From positions 1 to 64,000 of the forward strand of contig CACOYI010000002.1 in assembly GCA_902631405.1 (NCBI GenBank): DNA of 64,000 nt. Reading direction: 5' to 3'. The position numbers were made by a program, and so were the translations under genes. Numbering within the stretch: the first letter of the stretch is position 1; every line of letters starts with the position of its first letter. The notes under the pieces are model-generated. The model did no database searches. It was given only the letters and a program-made list of their open reading frames with translations, and had not been told where the DNA came from. Of the stretch, positions 52,111 through 60,991 are shown in pieces. This DNA is from K189A clade bacterium. GTDB lineage: Bacteria > Pseudomonadota > Gammaproteobacteria > Pseudomonadales > Azotimanducaceae.

Positions 52111-52293
52111 ATGGAATGGATGAAGTGGCTCTGGGCGATAGCCTTGGGGTTGATGCTCATATCCATTTGGCCTGCTTGGAAACGTTGGCAGGCAAATAAG
52201 ATAGAGGCTCAGCCCGGGGATTGGTCGACTGCCACTTTTATACTCGGATTGGTCATGCTCTTTGTGCTACTGCTAGTAGTATCCGTGCAATAA
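52111..52293 (+). CDS. 60-residue two-helix membrane protein
   Basis: Starts at ATG 52111 (the frame opens at a TTG 12 nt earlier); GGGA lies about 7 nt upstream. Two hydrophobic helices (LWAIALGLMLISIWPAW and ATFILGLVMLFVLLLVVS) flank a polar loop RWQANKIEAQPGDWST. Similar short membrane proteins are common in gammaproteobacteria near this locus, without known function. It is cut off from the YccA gene by the terminator and converges on the NorD-like gene. Confidence 0.65.
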   Translation: MEWMKWLWAIALGLMLISIWPAWKRWQANKIEAQPGDWSTATFILGLVMLFVLLLVVSVQ

Positions 52294-52317
52294 AATCAGA
52301 TATGTATCCGCCTGCGC

Positions 52318-54339
52318 TTACTGGCCAGTGAGTGTCGAGTAAAGTTTGGAAAGCTCTTTAGGGAGATCCTCTATTTCTTCGATCACCATATATCGTGAGT
52401 CGGGGCACATTCTTTTCAAATAGTCGTGGCCGGATTTATCGACCGTGACACAAAAGGTCTCTATTCCTTTTTGTTGCGCCTCAATAAGTGCTTTTGCTGT
52501 ATCCTCCACGCCGTAATCATGATTCCCCCTTTCAGGGCCATAGTCACAATCTTGGGGGAATCCGTCGCTGATCATAATCATCACTTTCATGGCGCTGCCG
52601 GACGAGCATAATTTGTGATTTGCGTGTCTGATCGCTGGCCCCATGCGTGTCGAACCCTTCGGTTTTAGAGAGGCAATATTTTGCAGGGTCTGGTTCGAAA
52701 ATTTGTCCTCAGGTTCCTTCGCAACGAAAAGCTCAACATTGTCTTTGCTATAACCCGAGAATCCATATATGCCATAGGAGTCCCCCAAAGAATCTAGTGC
52801 TGCGGCCATAACCAACATGGCCTCTTTCTCCAGGTCGATTATTTTTCGTTCCGGTGGTCCTGCTGGTTCTTCCTCTTCCTCGAGCGCCGAGTACCAACCC
52901 GCTCTAATGTCGATCTCCTTCTCTGGATCGTATCCGGACCAATCCTTAGGCTCTGCTGGTTTAATTGGATCATCTGTAGAGGCTGATAAGTCGACTAGAA
53001 AAATGGCGCAAACGTCTCGATTAGTTCTTTCTTTTCGAGAGTAGAAACGTTCATCGGGAGTTTTCCCAGCCTTGATATCCTGTCTCGCTTCGATGATTGC
53101 ATTGAAGTCGAGTTCATCACCATCTTGAACACGCTTTACGCGCTCCAGTCCCGTTGGTCGAATTTGCTCTAGTTGCTTTTGCACCAGCGGTTGGTATTGG
53201 CGTATTACTTGGTTAAGTTCATCGATCTGCACGTGCTCCTCTGTAAGAAGTTTCTCCTCGTAAACTCGACACCAAGCCTTAAGGTATCTGCGGTTTAGAT
53301 AATCCCATTCGTCGTATCTTTTGCTGCGCGAATCTTTTTGGTCCGCGCCCAGCGCGTGTTGAACAGAGGACTTCTCCATATCGATTCGGCGTTTCAAGTT
53401 ATCGTGTTCCTCTTTTATCTCTCCGATAGAAAGCCCGATCTCTCTGGTGGTCCCGCTCTCAATAGCCCCCTCTATCGCTTCTGACACCTCCTCGATAGGA
53501 ACCTGGAACGAGCTCGATTGGCTATTAAGTTGGTCCTTTAGTTCCTCTAGCTCCTCTTGCCACTCTTCAAGGCGTTCCTCTCGTCCCAACCAATCCAGGA
53601 GCGATTCGTCTTTGGCTCTAATTTTGGAGTCCATTTCCACAGCGTGCTCCCGCTCAATCGTATCGTAGATTTCCTCTAGTGCAGTTACGGTGTCATATAC
53701 GGAGTGATCTGAATTGCCTCCGCAGAGCCGCATGTCGAGCATTTTTTCCAGCAACAATGTCCAGCTTCGGGGGAGGCTGTCAGGTAGTTGAGTAATATTT
53801 TGTAGGGACCAATTTTCGGCATATTGAAAGAGGTCGTCTCGATCAAATTCATCTTCAGACTTTCGATGTTGATATCGGATCAGATGTTTAGTCAGTCCAG
53901 GGTAATTTTGGATTAGGTGCCCTTTTATCCTCTGGTTTTCTAAGAGATCGAATAATCGTTCCGCTAAGTAGGGGGAGGAGAAATGGCTGAATAGCAGCTG
54001 GTACTCGCCTGTGCGAGGTCCGTATTCTTCTTTTGATAGCTCTCTTGTAGCTAGTGATGGCAGGAGAGACTCTGCGGTGTCGATTGAAAAGTGGAAGGTC
54101 CCACATTCCCTATACCCAAGTTGTTCCATCACCAAAAAACGATAATCTCCTTCATATCCATCTTTTAACTCGGCCGGCAAAAGGATGCTATCCCGCGTTT
54201 GATGGATCGAAAGCGCCTCTGCTTTTAAGGGCAGGCGAGGATTAAATTCAGTGATTTCTTTCAGGTGGATAAACCTGCCCGCGATACCCTCTGCGAACAG
54301 GCTTAACGATGACTCAATTTTTGAAAGGGCTACGCTCAA
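52318..54339 (-). CDS. NorD/CbbO-like VWA domain protein
   Basis: 673 aa. The C-terminal von Willebrand A domain (from about residue 440) has MIDAS FLVDLSASTDDP (DxSxS) and the distal ISDGFP. The N-terminal half is helical and acidic. TTG start at 54339. With the adjacent NorQ/CbbQ-like AAA+ ATPase it forms a MoxR-VWA type chaperone pair that activates metalloenzymes (nitric oxide reductase in NorD, Rubisco in CbbO). No nor, cbb or dehydrogenase genes are in the window, so the client is unknown. Confidence 0.84.
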   Translation of the reverse strand: MSVALSKIESSLSLFAEGIAGRFIHLKEITEFNPRLPLKAEALSIHQTRDSILLPAELKDGYEGDYRFLVMEQLGYRECGTFHFSIDTAESLLPSLATRELSKEEYGPRTGEYQLLFSHFSSPYLAERLFDLLENQRIKGHLIQNYPGLTKHLIRYQHRKSEDEFDRDDLFQYAENWSLQNITQLPDSLPRSWTLLLEKMLDMRLCGGNSDHSVYDTVTALEEIYDTIEREHAVEMDSKIRAKDESLLDWLGREERLEEWQEELEELKDQLNSQSSSFQVPIEEVSEAIEGAIESGTTREIGLSIGEIKEEHDNLKRRIDMEKSSVQHALGADQKDSRSKRYDEWDYLNRRYLKAWCRVYEEKLLTEEHVQIDELNQVIRQYQPLVQKQLEQIRPTGLERVKRVQDGDELDFNAIIEARQDIKAGKTPDERFYSRKERTNRDVCAIFLVDLSASTDDPIKPAEPKDWSGYDPEKEIDIRAGWYSALEEEEEPAGPPERKIIDLEKEAMLVMAAALDSLGDSYGIYGFSGYSKDNVELFVAKEPEDKFSNQTLQNIASLKPKGSTRMGPAIRHANHKLCSSGSAMKVMIMISDGFPQDCDYGPERGNHDYGVEDTAKALIEAQQKGIETFCVTVDKSGHDYLKRMCPDSRYMVIEEIEDLPKELSKLYSTLTGQ

Positions 54340-54350
54340 GAGGTACTGAT

Positions 54351-55160
54351 TCAGGGAAGCAGAACATCAACGATATCAGCAACAGCCTGCTGGACAGTCT
54401 CGTCATCTGATATCGCACTGACAATGGAGACTTCAGCTGCTCTACGAGGTTCTATGCCGCCAGTGATTAGATCGCCCGTATAGATCAAGAGTCTTGTGCT
54501 TACTCCTTCTTCGAAGCCATGTTGTCTGAGATTCCTCACTTTTGACCCGATTGTTGCCAATCTCGTCGCGATATCGGGCGTTACTCCCGACTCATGCGCG
54601 ATTATTTCTGATTCTGACTCGATGTTTGGGTAGTCAAACTCTAGACTGACAAATCTCTGTCGCGTGCTCGGTTTTAAATCCTTGAGCACGCTCTGGTAGC
54701 CGGGATTGTATGAAATGACCAGCAAGAACTCTGAGTGCGCATGCAAAAGTTCACCGGTCTTATCTATTGGCAGTATTCTTCGATGGTCAGTAAGCGAGTG
54801 AATGAGGACAGTGGTGTCCTTCCTCGCCTCGACAATCTCGTCGAGATAGCAAATTGCGCCTGATCGAACGGCTTGAGTAAGGGGGCCATCCGACCAAACG
54901 GTCTCATCCCCCTTTAAAAGGTATCTTCCTACCATGTCCGTCGCTGTAAGATCCTCATGACAAGACACTGTGATTAGGTCTTTCTCTCCCGATCTTTTCT
55001 CTTCGTCATTCAACAACCAGTTCATATGCTCAACAAATCTGGTTTTGCCACATCCCGTTGGACCTTTTAGTAGTACGGGCAATTTAGCTTGGTAAGCGGC
55101 CTTGAATACCTCGATTTCATCCGCCAAGGGTAAGTAAAAAGGTGCTTCGACGCTGGCCAT
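54351..55160 (-). CDS. NorQ/CbbQ-family AAA+ ATPase
   Basis: 269-aa MoxR-group ATPase. Walker A GPTGCGKT (33-40), Walker B AICYLDE (102-108), sensor 1 [11 protein letters not shown] and [14 protein letters not shown] with the arginine-finger region are seen. It remodels its client together with the VWA protein encoded 11 bp downstream. Its promoter should lie in the 96-bp gap to the divergent esterase gene. Confidence 0.89.
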   Translation of the reverse strand: MASVEAPFYLPLADEIEVFKAAYQAKLPVLLKGPTGCGKTRFVEHMNWLLNDEEKRSGEKDLITVSCHEDLTATDMVGRYLLKGDETVWSDGPLTQAVRSGAICYLDEIVEARKDTTVLIHSLTDHRRILPIDKTGELLHAHSEFLLVISYNPGYQSVLKDLKPSTRQRFVSLEFDYPNIESESEIIAHESGVTPDIATRLATIGSKVRNLRQHGFEEGVSTRLLIYTGDLITGGIEPRRAAEVSIVSAISDDETVQQAVADIVDVLLP

Positions 55161-55256
55161 GCTAGTCCCAAATCCGATAAGTGGTTTTTACTCTCGCGGA
55201 AGACTATACGCTAAAAATGATAGGATACGAGTACCAGGTGTTCAGATTGGTCAGCA

Positions 55257-56348
55257 ATGAAAGAAAATGATGAGATTCTAGAAGTTACTAGCGCGCTCGT
55301 GCCGCCATTACTCTCAGCGCTTGACGCTCTTCAGATGGCCAGCAGATTCATGCACCCACCCAACATCGCGGCTGTAGTAGAGGTAATTTCGGATAAACAG
55401 CTTGCAGTTCGCGATGGCCTGAAAGCTTTTCAATCAGCGGAATGGCCGGAAAATCTTGAGCGTTTTTACGTCGCGGTTAAGGAATCTGCGGAAAATGCCT
55501 TGGAGGCTTTCGTTGCCTTTGATGAAGCCGTGAAACAAGCAGAGCCTGCAATGACTGCTTACAAAGCAATGGGGTTAGTAATAAAGTCGGTCGAGTCCAT
55601 GTATCCCGTCGCCTCAATGCTTGCTCCTGTCAGTCGATTTTATTTGGAGGATTCATCTCGGAGTGACGATTTACTTCTCAAACGTCTTGAGGACGCAGAT
55701 ACGTCGAAGCCAGATGTGGGCGTTATGCATGCTAACAACTCAGGTCGTGAAAGAGGCGGCTTTTCTATGTACGTTCCAGAATATTATGAAGGAGAGGAAA
55801 CGCCGTTGGTGGTTGCTCTTCACGGTGGAAGTGGGCATGGAAGAAACTTCCTTTGGAGTTGGTTGGTCGCGGCGAGATCAAAAAATGCGATCCTAGTCGC
55901 CCCCACCTCGCTTGGTGGAACATGGGCGTTAACAGATCCTGAAAGGGACATTCAGCATCTTGAATCACTAGTGTCTTACGTAGGAAAAAATTGGAATATA
56001 GATTCGAAGAAAATACTCCTTACAGGCATGTCTGATGGCGGAACATTTACCTATGTCGCGGGACTGGGGAAAAAAAGCGTCTTCACTCATCTCGCTCCTT
56101 GCTCAGCATCTTTCCACCCTATGTTGTTAGAGGCGGCTGAGGCAGAGCGCTTGAATGGCTTGCCGATTTATTTGATCCATGGAGCCCTAGACTGGATGTT
56201 TTCAGCCGAAGTGGCCAGGTCAGCAAAGGAGTCCTTTTTGAAGGCGGGTTCCAGCATCGAATATCACGAGGTCGAGGATTTATCGCATGTATATCCCAGA
56301 GAATTCAGCGCGAGGATATTAGACTGGATGATGGAGAATCGTTTGTGA
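55257..56348 (+). CDS. Alpha/beta-hydrolase esterase (PHB depolymerase-like)
   Basis: 363 aa with an unusual helical N-terminal region (about 1-150, SALDALQMASRFMHPPN) and a C-terminal hydrolase domain starting VPEYYEGEETPLVVALHGGSGHG. Nucleophile elbow GMSDG (Ser about 258), acid in HGALDW, and His in EDLSHVYP form the triad. No signal peptide, so cytoplasmic. Overlaps the following GNAT gene by 4 bp (GTGA). Confidence 0.82.
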   Translation: MKENDEILEVTSALVPPLLSALDALQMASRFMHPPNIAAVVEVISDKQLAVRDGLKAFQSAEWPENLERFYVAVKESAENALEAFVAFDEAVKQAEPAMTAYKAMGLVIKSVESMYPVASMLAPVSRFYLEDSSRSDDLLLKRLEDADTSKPDVGVMHANNSGRERGGFSMYVPEYYEGEETPLVVALHGGSGHGRNFLWSWLVAARSKNAILVAPTSLGGTWALTDPERDIQHLESLVSYVGKNWNIDSKKILLTGMSDGGTFTYVAGLGKKSVFTHLAPCSASFHPMLLEAAEAERLNGLPIYLIHGALDWMFSAEVARSAKESFLKAGSSIEYHEVEDLSHVYPREFSARILDWMMENRL

Positions 56349-56824
56349 CTGAAATCGAAATTGTCACCTTCGATCCAAAATACTCCGACGCTTTCGCAGA
56401 ATTAAATTATGCGTGGATAAGGACCTATTTCTCGATAGAAGAAGAGGATCACCGTTCCCTAGATCATCCCTACGATTATGCTATCGGCCCAGGGGGCGAG
56501 ATATTCTTTCTGCTGAGGGGCGATCAAGTGATCGGAACAGTGGCTATGGTCCCAGTCAATAGCAAAGAGACTAACTTAATGACCTTCGAGCTCGCCAAAA
56601 TGGCTATTGATCCGGCTTTTCAAGGACAAGGGCTAGGCCACAAGTTACTATCGCACTGTATAGATTGGGCGAGAGCAAAGGGAGCCAAATACATTGTCTT
56701 AACCACAAACGATATTCTCAAACCTGCTCTACGGGTTTACGAGAAAGCTGGTTTTGCTGAAGAAACAGACAACTTTGATAATCGTTATCGTAGAGGTAAT
56801 TTGACTATGCGACTAGTTCTGTAG
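56345..56824 (+). CDS. GNAT-family N-acetyltransferase
   Basis: 159 aa, GTG start overlapping the esterase stop. Acetyl-CoA loop FQGQGLGHKLLSHC (Q-x2-G-x-G/A) and LKPALRVYEKAGF are typical. The presence of YFSIEEEDHRSLDHPYDYAIGPGGEIF near the N-terminus resembles uncharacterised GNATs. Translationally coupled to the esterase. Acceptor unknown. Confidence 0.89.
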   Translation: MTEIEIVTFDPKYSDAFAELNYAWIRTYFSIEEEDHRSLDHPYDYAIGPGGEIFFLLRGDQVIGTVAMVPVNSKETNLMTFELAKMAIDPAFQGQGLGHKLLSHCIDWARAKGAKYIVLTTNDILKPALRVYEKAGFAEETDNFDNRYRRGNLTMRLVL

Positions 56825-56828
56825 ATGG

Positions 56829-57461
56829 TCAGTCATTGGGGGTAATGCTGAAGTTCAGATTAGCAGCGCTTTTATACGCCTCTCTAGAGGTCAGTCTGCC
56901 CGAATAATCAGATAAATTAGAACTTAGCTCGAAACCATAGGCTTCTGCCCAAGTCAGGATGGTCGTCATCAGTAAATCAGCTCCACTGAATTTAGCTCCA
57001 ACAAGATACTCATTACTCTCAAGGAAGCTGTCTGCTACCCGTATCTGTTTGTTGAAGCCATCTATAGCGGCTTCAACGGCGGCAGGCGCTGCGCCATATA
57101 GCGACTCTAAATCTCGATGTTTTCTAATCACGTAAAGAGTATGCGCATCCAACTCCATTTGGATGAATGATATCCATTGGTTGTATAAAGCTCGGTCTTT
57201 TGTGTACGGCTCGGGAATAAATCGCTTTTGCCCATAGGTATCGAAAAGGTATGTAACAATAGCGGCGCTTTCAGTCAAAACGAACTGCTCGTCTGTTAGA
57301 ACTGGGATTTTCTCTTTTGGGTTGAGGTTACGGAATTCTGATGTTTGCGTGAAACCTCCCCTCGATCCTATCAATTTGGGTTCGTAGTCGAGCCCAAGCT
57401 CATGGCAAGCCCAGTGAGCCCTCATAGTACGGGATGTCGCACCCCCCCAGATTGTGATCAC
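56829..57461 (-). CDS. Glutathione S-transferase family protein
   Basis: 210 aa from GTG 57461, which overlaps the permease stop by 4 bp (GTGA). The longer open frame upstream (to 57590) lies inside the permease gene and is spurious. GST motifs are IWGGATSRTMRAHWACHELGLDYE, EKIPVLTDEQFVLTESAAIVTYL (Glu-Ser pair) and the helical domain with GAKFSGADLLMTTIL. Translational coupling to an amino-acid permease suggests transport and conjugation of the same class of compound. Confidence 0.88.
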   Translation of the reverse strand: MITIWGGATSRTMRAHWACHELGLDYEPKLIGSRGGFTQTSEFRNLNPKEKIPVLTDEQFVLTESAAIVTYLFDTYGQKRFIPEPYTKDRALYNQWISFIQMELDAHTLYVIRKHRDLESLYGAAPAAVEAAIDGFNKQIRVADSFLESNEYLVGAKFSGADLLMTTILTWAEAYGFELSSNLSDYSGRLTSREAYKSAANLNFSITPND

Positions 57462-58870
57462 TTGTTCGCCTCGTCTCCCGCCGTGTTTGCTTTCTTGTTC
57501 TCGTAGTAGACCAAGAAGATTACGCCCAGCAAAGCCCATATAAAGAGAGTTGCCCACTCGGCAGGCCAGACTAAAGCGCTTGGGCTCCATGGCAAAAACC
57601 CAGACAAGAGCATTAAGGACATTAATACAGCCCCAGAGCCGACGAGATTCCCATGCTTTACCTTAAATGGTCTGGGCATCTCAGGCTCTTTTTTTCGTAA
57701 GACGAGAAAAGATATCGCTACGAAAAGAAATGCCACGGTGACGGCAAAGCTACCGCTGTTAATCAACCAGACTAGTATTGTTTCCCCAAAAAACGGAGCC
57801 AGGGAAGAAATCACCCCTATTGCCGTAATGGCGACATGAGGAGTCTTATATTTTGGATGGATCTTCCCAAGATATTTTGGCAATTTGCCTGACTCTGCGA
57901 GTGCGAAGATCACGCGAGAGCCGCCAATGATGAAAGCGTTCCAACTTGTTAGAATACCGCCAATGCCGCCGATCACAAGCAAGCTTCCTGCCCATGAACC
58001 ACCATACAGGTTCGCCCATAATTCACTGGCGGCATCGGCTGAAGCCATCTCGGAAGATTCTAATTGATCGTTAGTTAGTGCCACGCCAACCGAAATAGAA
58101 ATTAAGATGTACCAGAGAACTGCTAAACCGATTGACAGAGAAAGTAGCACCCCGAGTTTTTTTGGATCCACGTCAATCTCTTCTGCAGATTGAGGTATTA
58201 CATCAAATCCGACGAGCATGGCCGGCACCATGATTAGGACCATGAGAATACCACTAGCAGGGGTTGCGAACAGAGGCGCTGCTTTCGCTAATTCACCCTG
58301 AATAGAGGCACCAAAGATCAGGACCAGACCGCAGGCGAGGATCATACCGGTGACGATTGTCTGAAGGATCGCAGCGGTTTTAATGCCCACATAGTTTACC
58401 GCTGACACAATTAATGTGGCCAACACCCCAATTAGAGCATAACTAATGTCGACGTCCGCATTACGTACAGACCAAAGCGTGCCTAGTTTTAAATCTGGAA
58501 CCAAGTAAGCGATTGCTTTTGGGAGTGCTACTGCCTCGAACGCGCAGACATTGATATAAGAGAACAGCAGAGCCCAAGTACATACGAACGACCATCGATC
58601 TCCCAATGCTCGAGACGTATAAATGTGTTCCCCGCCGGCTCTCGGCATCGCCGAGGCGAGTTCACCATAGGTAAGTCCAATCAGGGTGACGGCGATTCCC
58701 CCAATCGAAAAGGCGATGACAGTCCCTAACGTTCCTGCTGAAATTAGCCAATAGTTGGTGACGAGAACCCAGCTCCAACCAATCATTGCTCCAAAAGCAA
58801 GTGCAAGAACCTCGCGCCCCTTTAGGATTTTTTGGAATCCTGACGATGTCTCGTTTTGAACTACACCCAT
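57458..58870 (-). CDS. APC-family amino-acid/polyamine permease
   Basis: 470 aa with about twelve helices and the APC start FGAMIGWSWVLVTNYWLISAG, SIGGIAVTLIGLTYGELASAMPRAGGEHIYTSRALG broken over helices 2-3, GFDVIPQSAEEIDV in helix 6 and the late LRKKEPEMPRPFKV. Imports or exchanges amino acids or amines. Coupled to the downstream GST. Substrate unknown. Confidence 0.9.
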   Translation of the reverse strand: MGVVQNETSSGFQKILKGREVLALAFGAMIGWSWVLVTNYWLISAGTLGTVIAFSIGGIAVTLIGLTYGELASAMPRAGGEHIYTSRALGDRWSFVCTWALLFSYINVCAFEAVALPKAIAYLVPDLKLGTLWSVRNADVDISYALIGVLATLIVSAVNYVGIKTAAILQTIVTGMILACGLVLIFGASIQGELAKAAPLFATPASGILMVLIMVPAMLVGFDVIPQSAEEIDVDPKKLGVLLSLSIGLAVLWYILISISVGVALTNDQLESSEMASADAASELWANLYGGSWAGSLLVIGGIGGILTSWNAFIIGGSRVIFALAESGKLPKYLGKIHPKYKTPHVAITAIGVISSLAPFFGETILVWLINSGSFAVTVAFLFVAISFLVLRKKEPEMPRPFKVKHGNLVGSGAVLMSLMLLSGFLPWSPSALVWPAEWATLFIWALLGVIFLVYYENKKANTAGDEANK

Positions 58871-58954
58871 TGTTTGATCGCTGATTTCACTTAAATATGC
58901 ACCGGATTCTAATCATAATATGTCTTCAGTTATATTTTGCTTTTAGTTGGGTGC

Positions 58955-59257
58955 ATGGACGCTCCGCATAAGAAGTTTTTTTGGGAGAATGCTTTGAGTA
59001 GCTCGATATCCTTTTCGCATAGACACAAAGATTTTGAAATTGCTCTTTCAGACGAAGGAGTTCTAGAACTCTACTTGGATGGTTGTCTCAGAAAAAAGAG
59101 AGAGCGCGGGACGAAGGAACCTCAATACGTGTGGACGAATGTTGAGTTAGAGTGGGAGGAGCATCACTACATTGAGGCTCGGTATTGGGCGTCGGTAGAC
59201 GATCTTCAAATAACAGTAAATGGCGCCCCGCTTCTCAAAGGCTCCTTTAAGAATTGA
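58955..59257 (+). CDS. Hypothetical protein before PhyH
   Basis: About 100 aa from ATG 58955 (the frame opens at 58937). No family recognised. The sequence is beta-rich and aromatic: FFWENALSSSISFSHRH, GVLELYLDGCLRKKRERG, YVWTNVELEWEEHHYIEARYWAS, DDLQITVNGAPLLKG, suggestive of a small lectin-like sandwich. It lies 12 bp upstream of the PhyH gene on the same strand. No signal peptide. Function unknown. Confidence 0.6.
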   Translation: MDAPHKKFFWENALSSSISFSHRHKDFEIALSDEGVLELYLDGCLRKKRERGTKEPQYVWTNVELEWEEHHYIEARYWASVDDLQITVNGAPLLKGSFKN

Positions 59258-59269
59258 GGTGTTACAAAA

Positions 59270-60040
59270 ATGTCGACCTCCTTCCTCAGCAAAAAACAAA
59301 TTGATGAATTCGGACGGTGTGGCTTCCTCGTCCTAAGTTCGCTGATCAACGATACTTTAGTTGAAGGACTGTTGGAAGAAATACGTGGCAACCTTGAGCC
59401 ACTAAGGGAGCCTGTTGAATTTGAAGCCGATGTTGGTTACCCCGGCGCTCCCGCGGGTAGAGAGTCTGAAGGCGGGAAAACACCGCGACGCTTGCTTCAG
59501 GCGCTCTCTAGGTCAGAGATCTTCGAGAAAATTTTAGGATTGTCGAGTGTAAAAGGGGCATTGAGAGATCTACTTCACACCGACCGTCTTCTAGTCTCAA
59601 GGAATCACCATAATTGCATCATGACCAAATACCCAGGATTTAGTAGTGAGACGAATTGGCATCAGGATATACGGTATTGGTCTTTTGAGAGAGCTGAATT
59701 GATCTCCGTTTGGTTCTCCCTAGGGGAGGAGAATTTAAAGAATGGTGGTTTACGAATTATTCCAGGTTCCCACAAGCGGCGCTTATCGGAGACTCGTTTT
59801 GATGATAGAAAATTTCTTCGAACAGATTTGCCCGAAAATCAGCGATTAATCGACCAAGCGGAAAACGTGAAACTGTCAGGTGGTGATGTTCTGTTTTTTC
59901 ACTGTAAAGTTTTCCATGCTGCCGGGAGCAACGAAACTGATTCGCCCAAATTCTCTCCCGTTTTCACAGTGCACACGAGTGACAACGAACCACTGAGCGG
60001 TACTAGATCTGCTGAATTGTCGAGCTACTCCATCTGCTGA
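59270..60040 (+). CDS. Phytanoyl-CoA dioxygenase (PhyH) family protein
   Basis: Fe(II)/2-oxoglutarate oxygenase of 256 aa. Metal ligands His131 and Asp133 (NWHQDIRYW), and a distal His in FFHCKVFHAAGSNET with the following residues supplying oxoglutarate contacts; NGGLRIIPGSHKRR is the usual core turn. Hydroxylates an unknown small molecule or lipid. In a short plus-strand run with the hypothetical gene and an Smr gene (17 bp downstream). Confidence 0.88.
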   Translation: MSTSFLSKKQIDEFGRCGFLVLSSLINDTLVEGLLEEIRGNLEPLREPVEFEADVGYPGAPAGRESEGGKTPRRLLQALSRSEIFEKILGLSSVKGALRDLLHTDRLLVSRNHHNCIMTKYPGFSSETNWHQDIRYWSFERAELISVWFSLGEENLKNGGLRIIPGSHKRRLSETRFDDRKFLRTDLPENQRLIDQAENVKLSGGDVLFFHCKVFHAAGSNETDSPKFSPVFTVHTSDNEPLSGTRSAELSSYSIC

Positions 60041-60057
60041 TTTTTGGGGATAACAAA

Positions 60058-60684
60058 ATGAACGATGATGATTTAGAGCTTTTTTTCGAAGAAATGAAGA
60101 GCGTCAAGCCTCTATCCCAGGTGAGAATCGACAAGAACAATAAGCGATCTTTGACTAAAGATGAGAGTAAAAAGAACGCTAGAAGCAACGCTGAGAGCTT
60201 CGAGGTCGCGGTTGAGTCAATGTTCGTCTTATCCGAGGTACCTCAAGTAGAGCCCTTGGAGTTCTTAGAATGGAAACAAGTTGGTGTGCAAAATGCCGTT
60301 TTCGATAAGTTGAAAAGAGGCTCTTACGCGATCGAAGGGGAACTGGACCTTCATAGAAAGTTTGTTGAAGAAGCAAGTAAAGCGGTTTGGGAGTTTTTAA
60401 AGAAAGCGTCTGTGTCTGGCTGGCGCTGCGTCCTCATTAGTCATGGAAAAGGGGAGAAAAGTCCCACGCCCGCTCGTTTAAAAAGCTTTTTAGCGAGGTG
60501 GCTCGTTGACCACCCTGAGGTCATAGCTTACTCCTCCGCGCAACGATTTCATGGAGGCGTCGGCGCGCTTTATGTTTTACTTAGAAAGTCTGACCTTGAG
60601 AAAGAGACGAATAGAGAACGCCACGGCTTGAAAAGTGAATACGAGAGCGATGAAGGACTTCTTACGAACAAAGATATGCTTTAA
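60058..60684 (+). CDS. Smr-domain endonuclease-like protein (SmrA/YdaL type)
   Basis: 208 aa. Basic, disordered N-terminal ~60 residues, then an Smr domain: GELDLHRKFVEEASKAVWEFL (LDLHG-like strand) and LISHGKGEKSPTPARLK, with HGGVGALYVLLRK at the end. Smr domains nick DNA or RNA, and SmrA/YdaL is an unassigned E. coli relative. Its 3' end overlaps the convergent DUF4156 gene by 23 bp. Confidence 0.87.
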   Translation: MNDDDLELFFEEMKSVKPLSQVRIDKNNKRSLTKDESKKNARSNAESFEVAVESMFVLSEVPQVEPLEFLEWKQVGVQNAVFDKLKRGSYAIEGELDLHRKFVEEASKAVWEFLKKASVSGWRCVLISHGKGEKSPTPARLKSFLARWLVDHPEVIAYSSAQRFHGGVGALYVLLRKSDLEKETNRERHGLKSEYESDEGLLTNKDML

Positions 60685-60970
60685 AGCCCTGTACACCTCC
60701 ATCGGGAGAGGTTGATGGAACAATCACGTTAGCTCCCGTCTCCGCCGCCTTGTTTCGCGCTAGAATGGCCAACTCACCGCTTACACTCGTAGCACTACGA
60801 TCGATTAGTATTTTGTCCCTAGTTTGGCTGGATACTTCTGCGACAAGCTCACAATTAACTATGTCCTCTTCGGTTCCCTGTTTGACTAAGGCTCCCTGAT
60901 CGGAGAGTTCAACGAAAGCGCAACCTGGAAAAAGAAGCGTCGCAGCATAAAGTAAAATCTGATTTCTCAT
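60662..60970 (-). CDS. DUF4156 lipoprotein
   Basis: 102 aa. Lipobox TLLFPGC (Cys17) and a DUF4156 core: VELSDQGALVKQGTEEDIVNCELVAEV in parts, with LAILARNKAAETGANVIVP and two later Cys residues (Cys40 and C-terminal CS) that may pair. Outer-membrane lipoprotein of unknown function. Stands between an Smr gene and an acyl-CoA dehydrogenase. Confidence 0.83.
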   Translation of the reverse strand: MRNQILLYAATLLFPGCAFVELSDQGALVKQGTEEDIVNCELVAEVSSQTRDKILIDRSATSVSGELAILARNKAAETGANVIVPSTSPDGGVQGFKAYLCS

Positions 60971-60991
60971 CTGGGGATATTCTCCTGTTAG

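Noticed and set aside
57462-57590. Longer GST reading frame
   Set aside because: The extra N-terminus lies inside the APC permease gene in another frame; the GTG at 57461 with a GTGA overlap gives a normal GST start.
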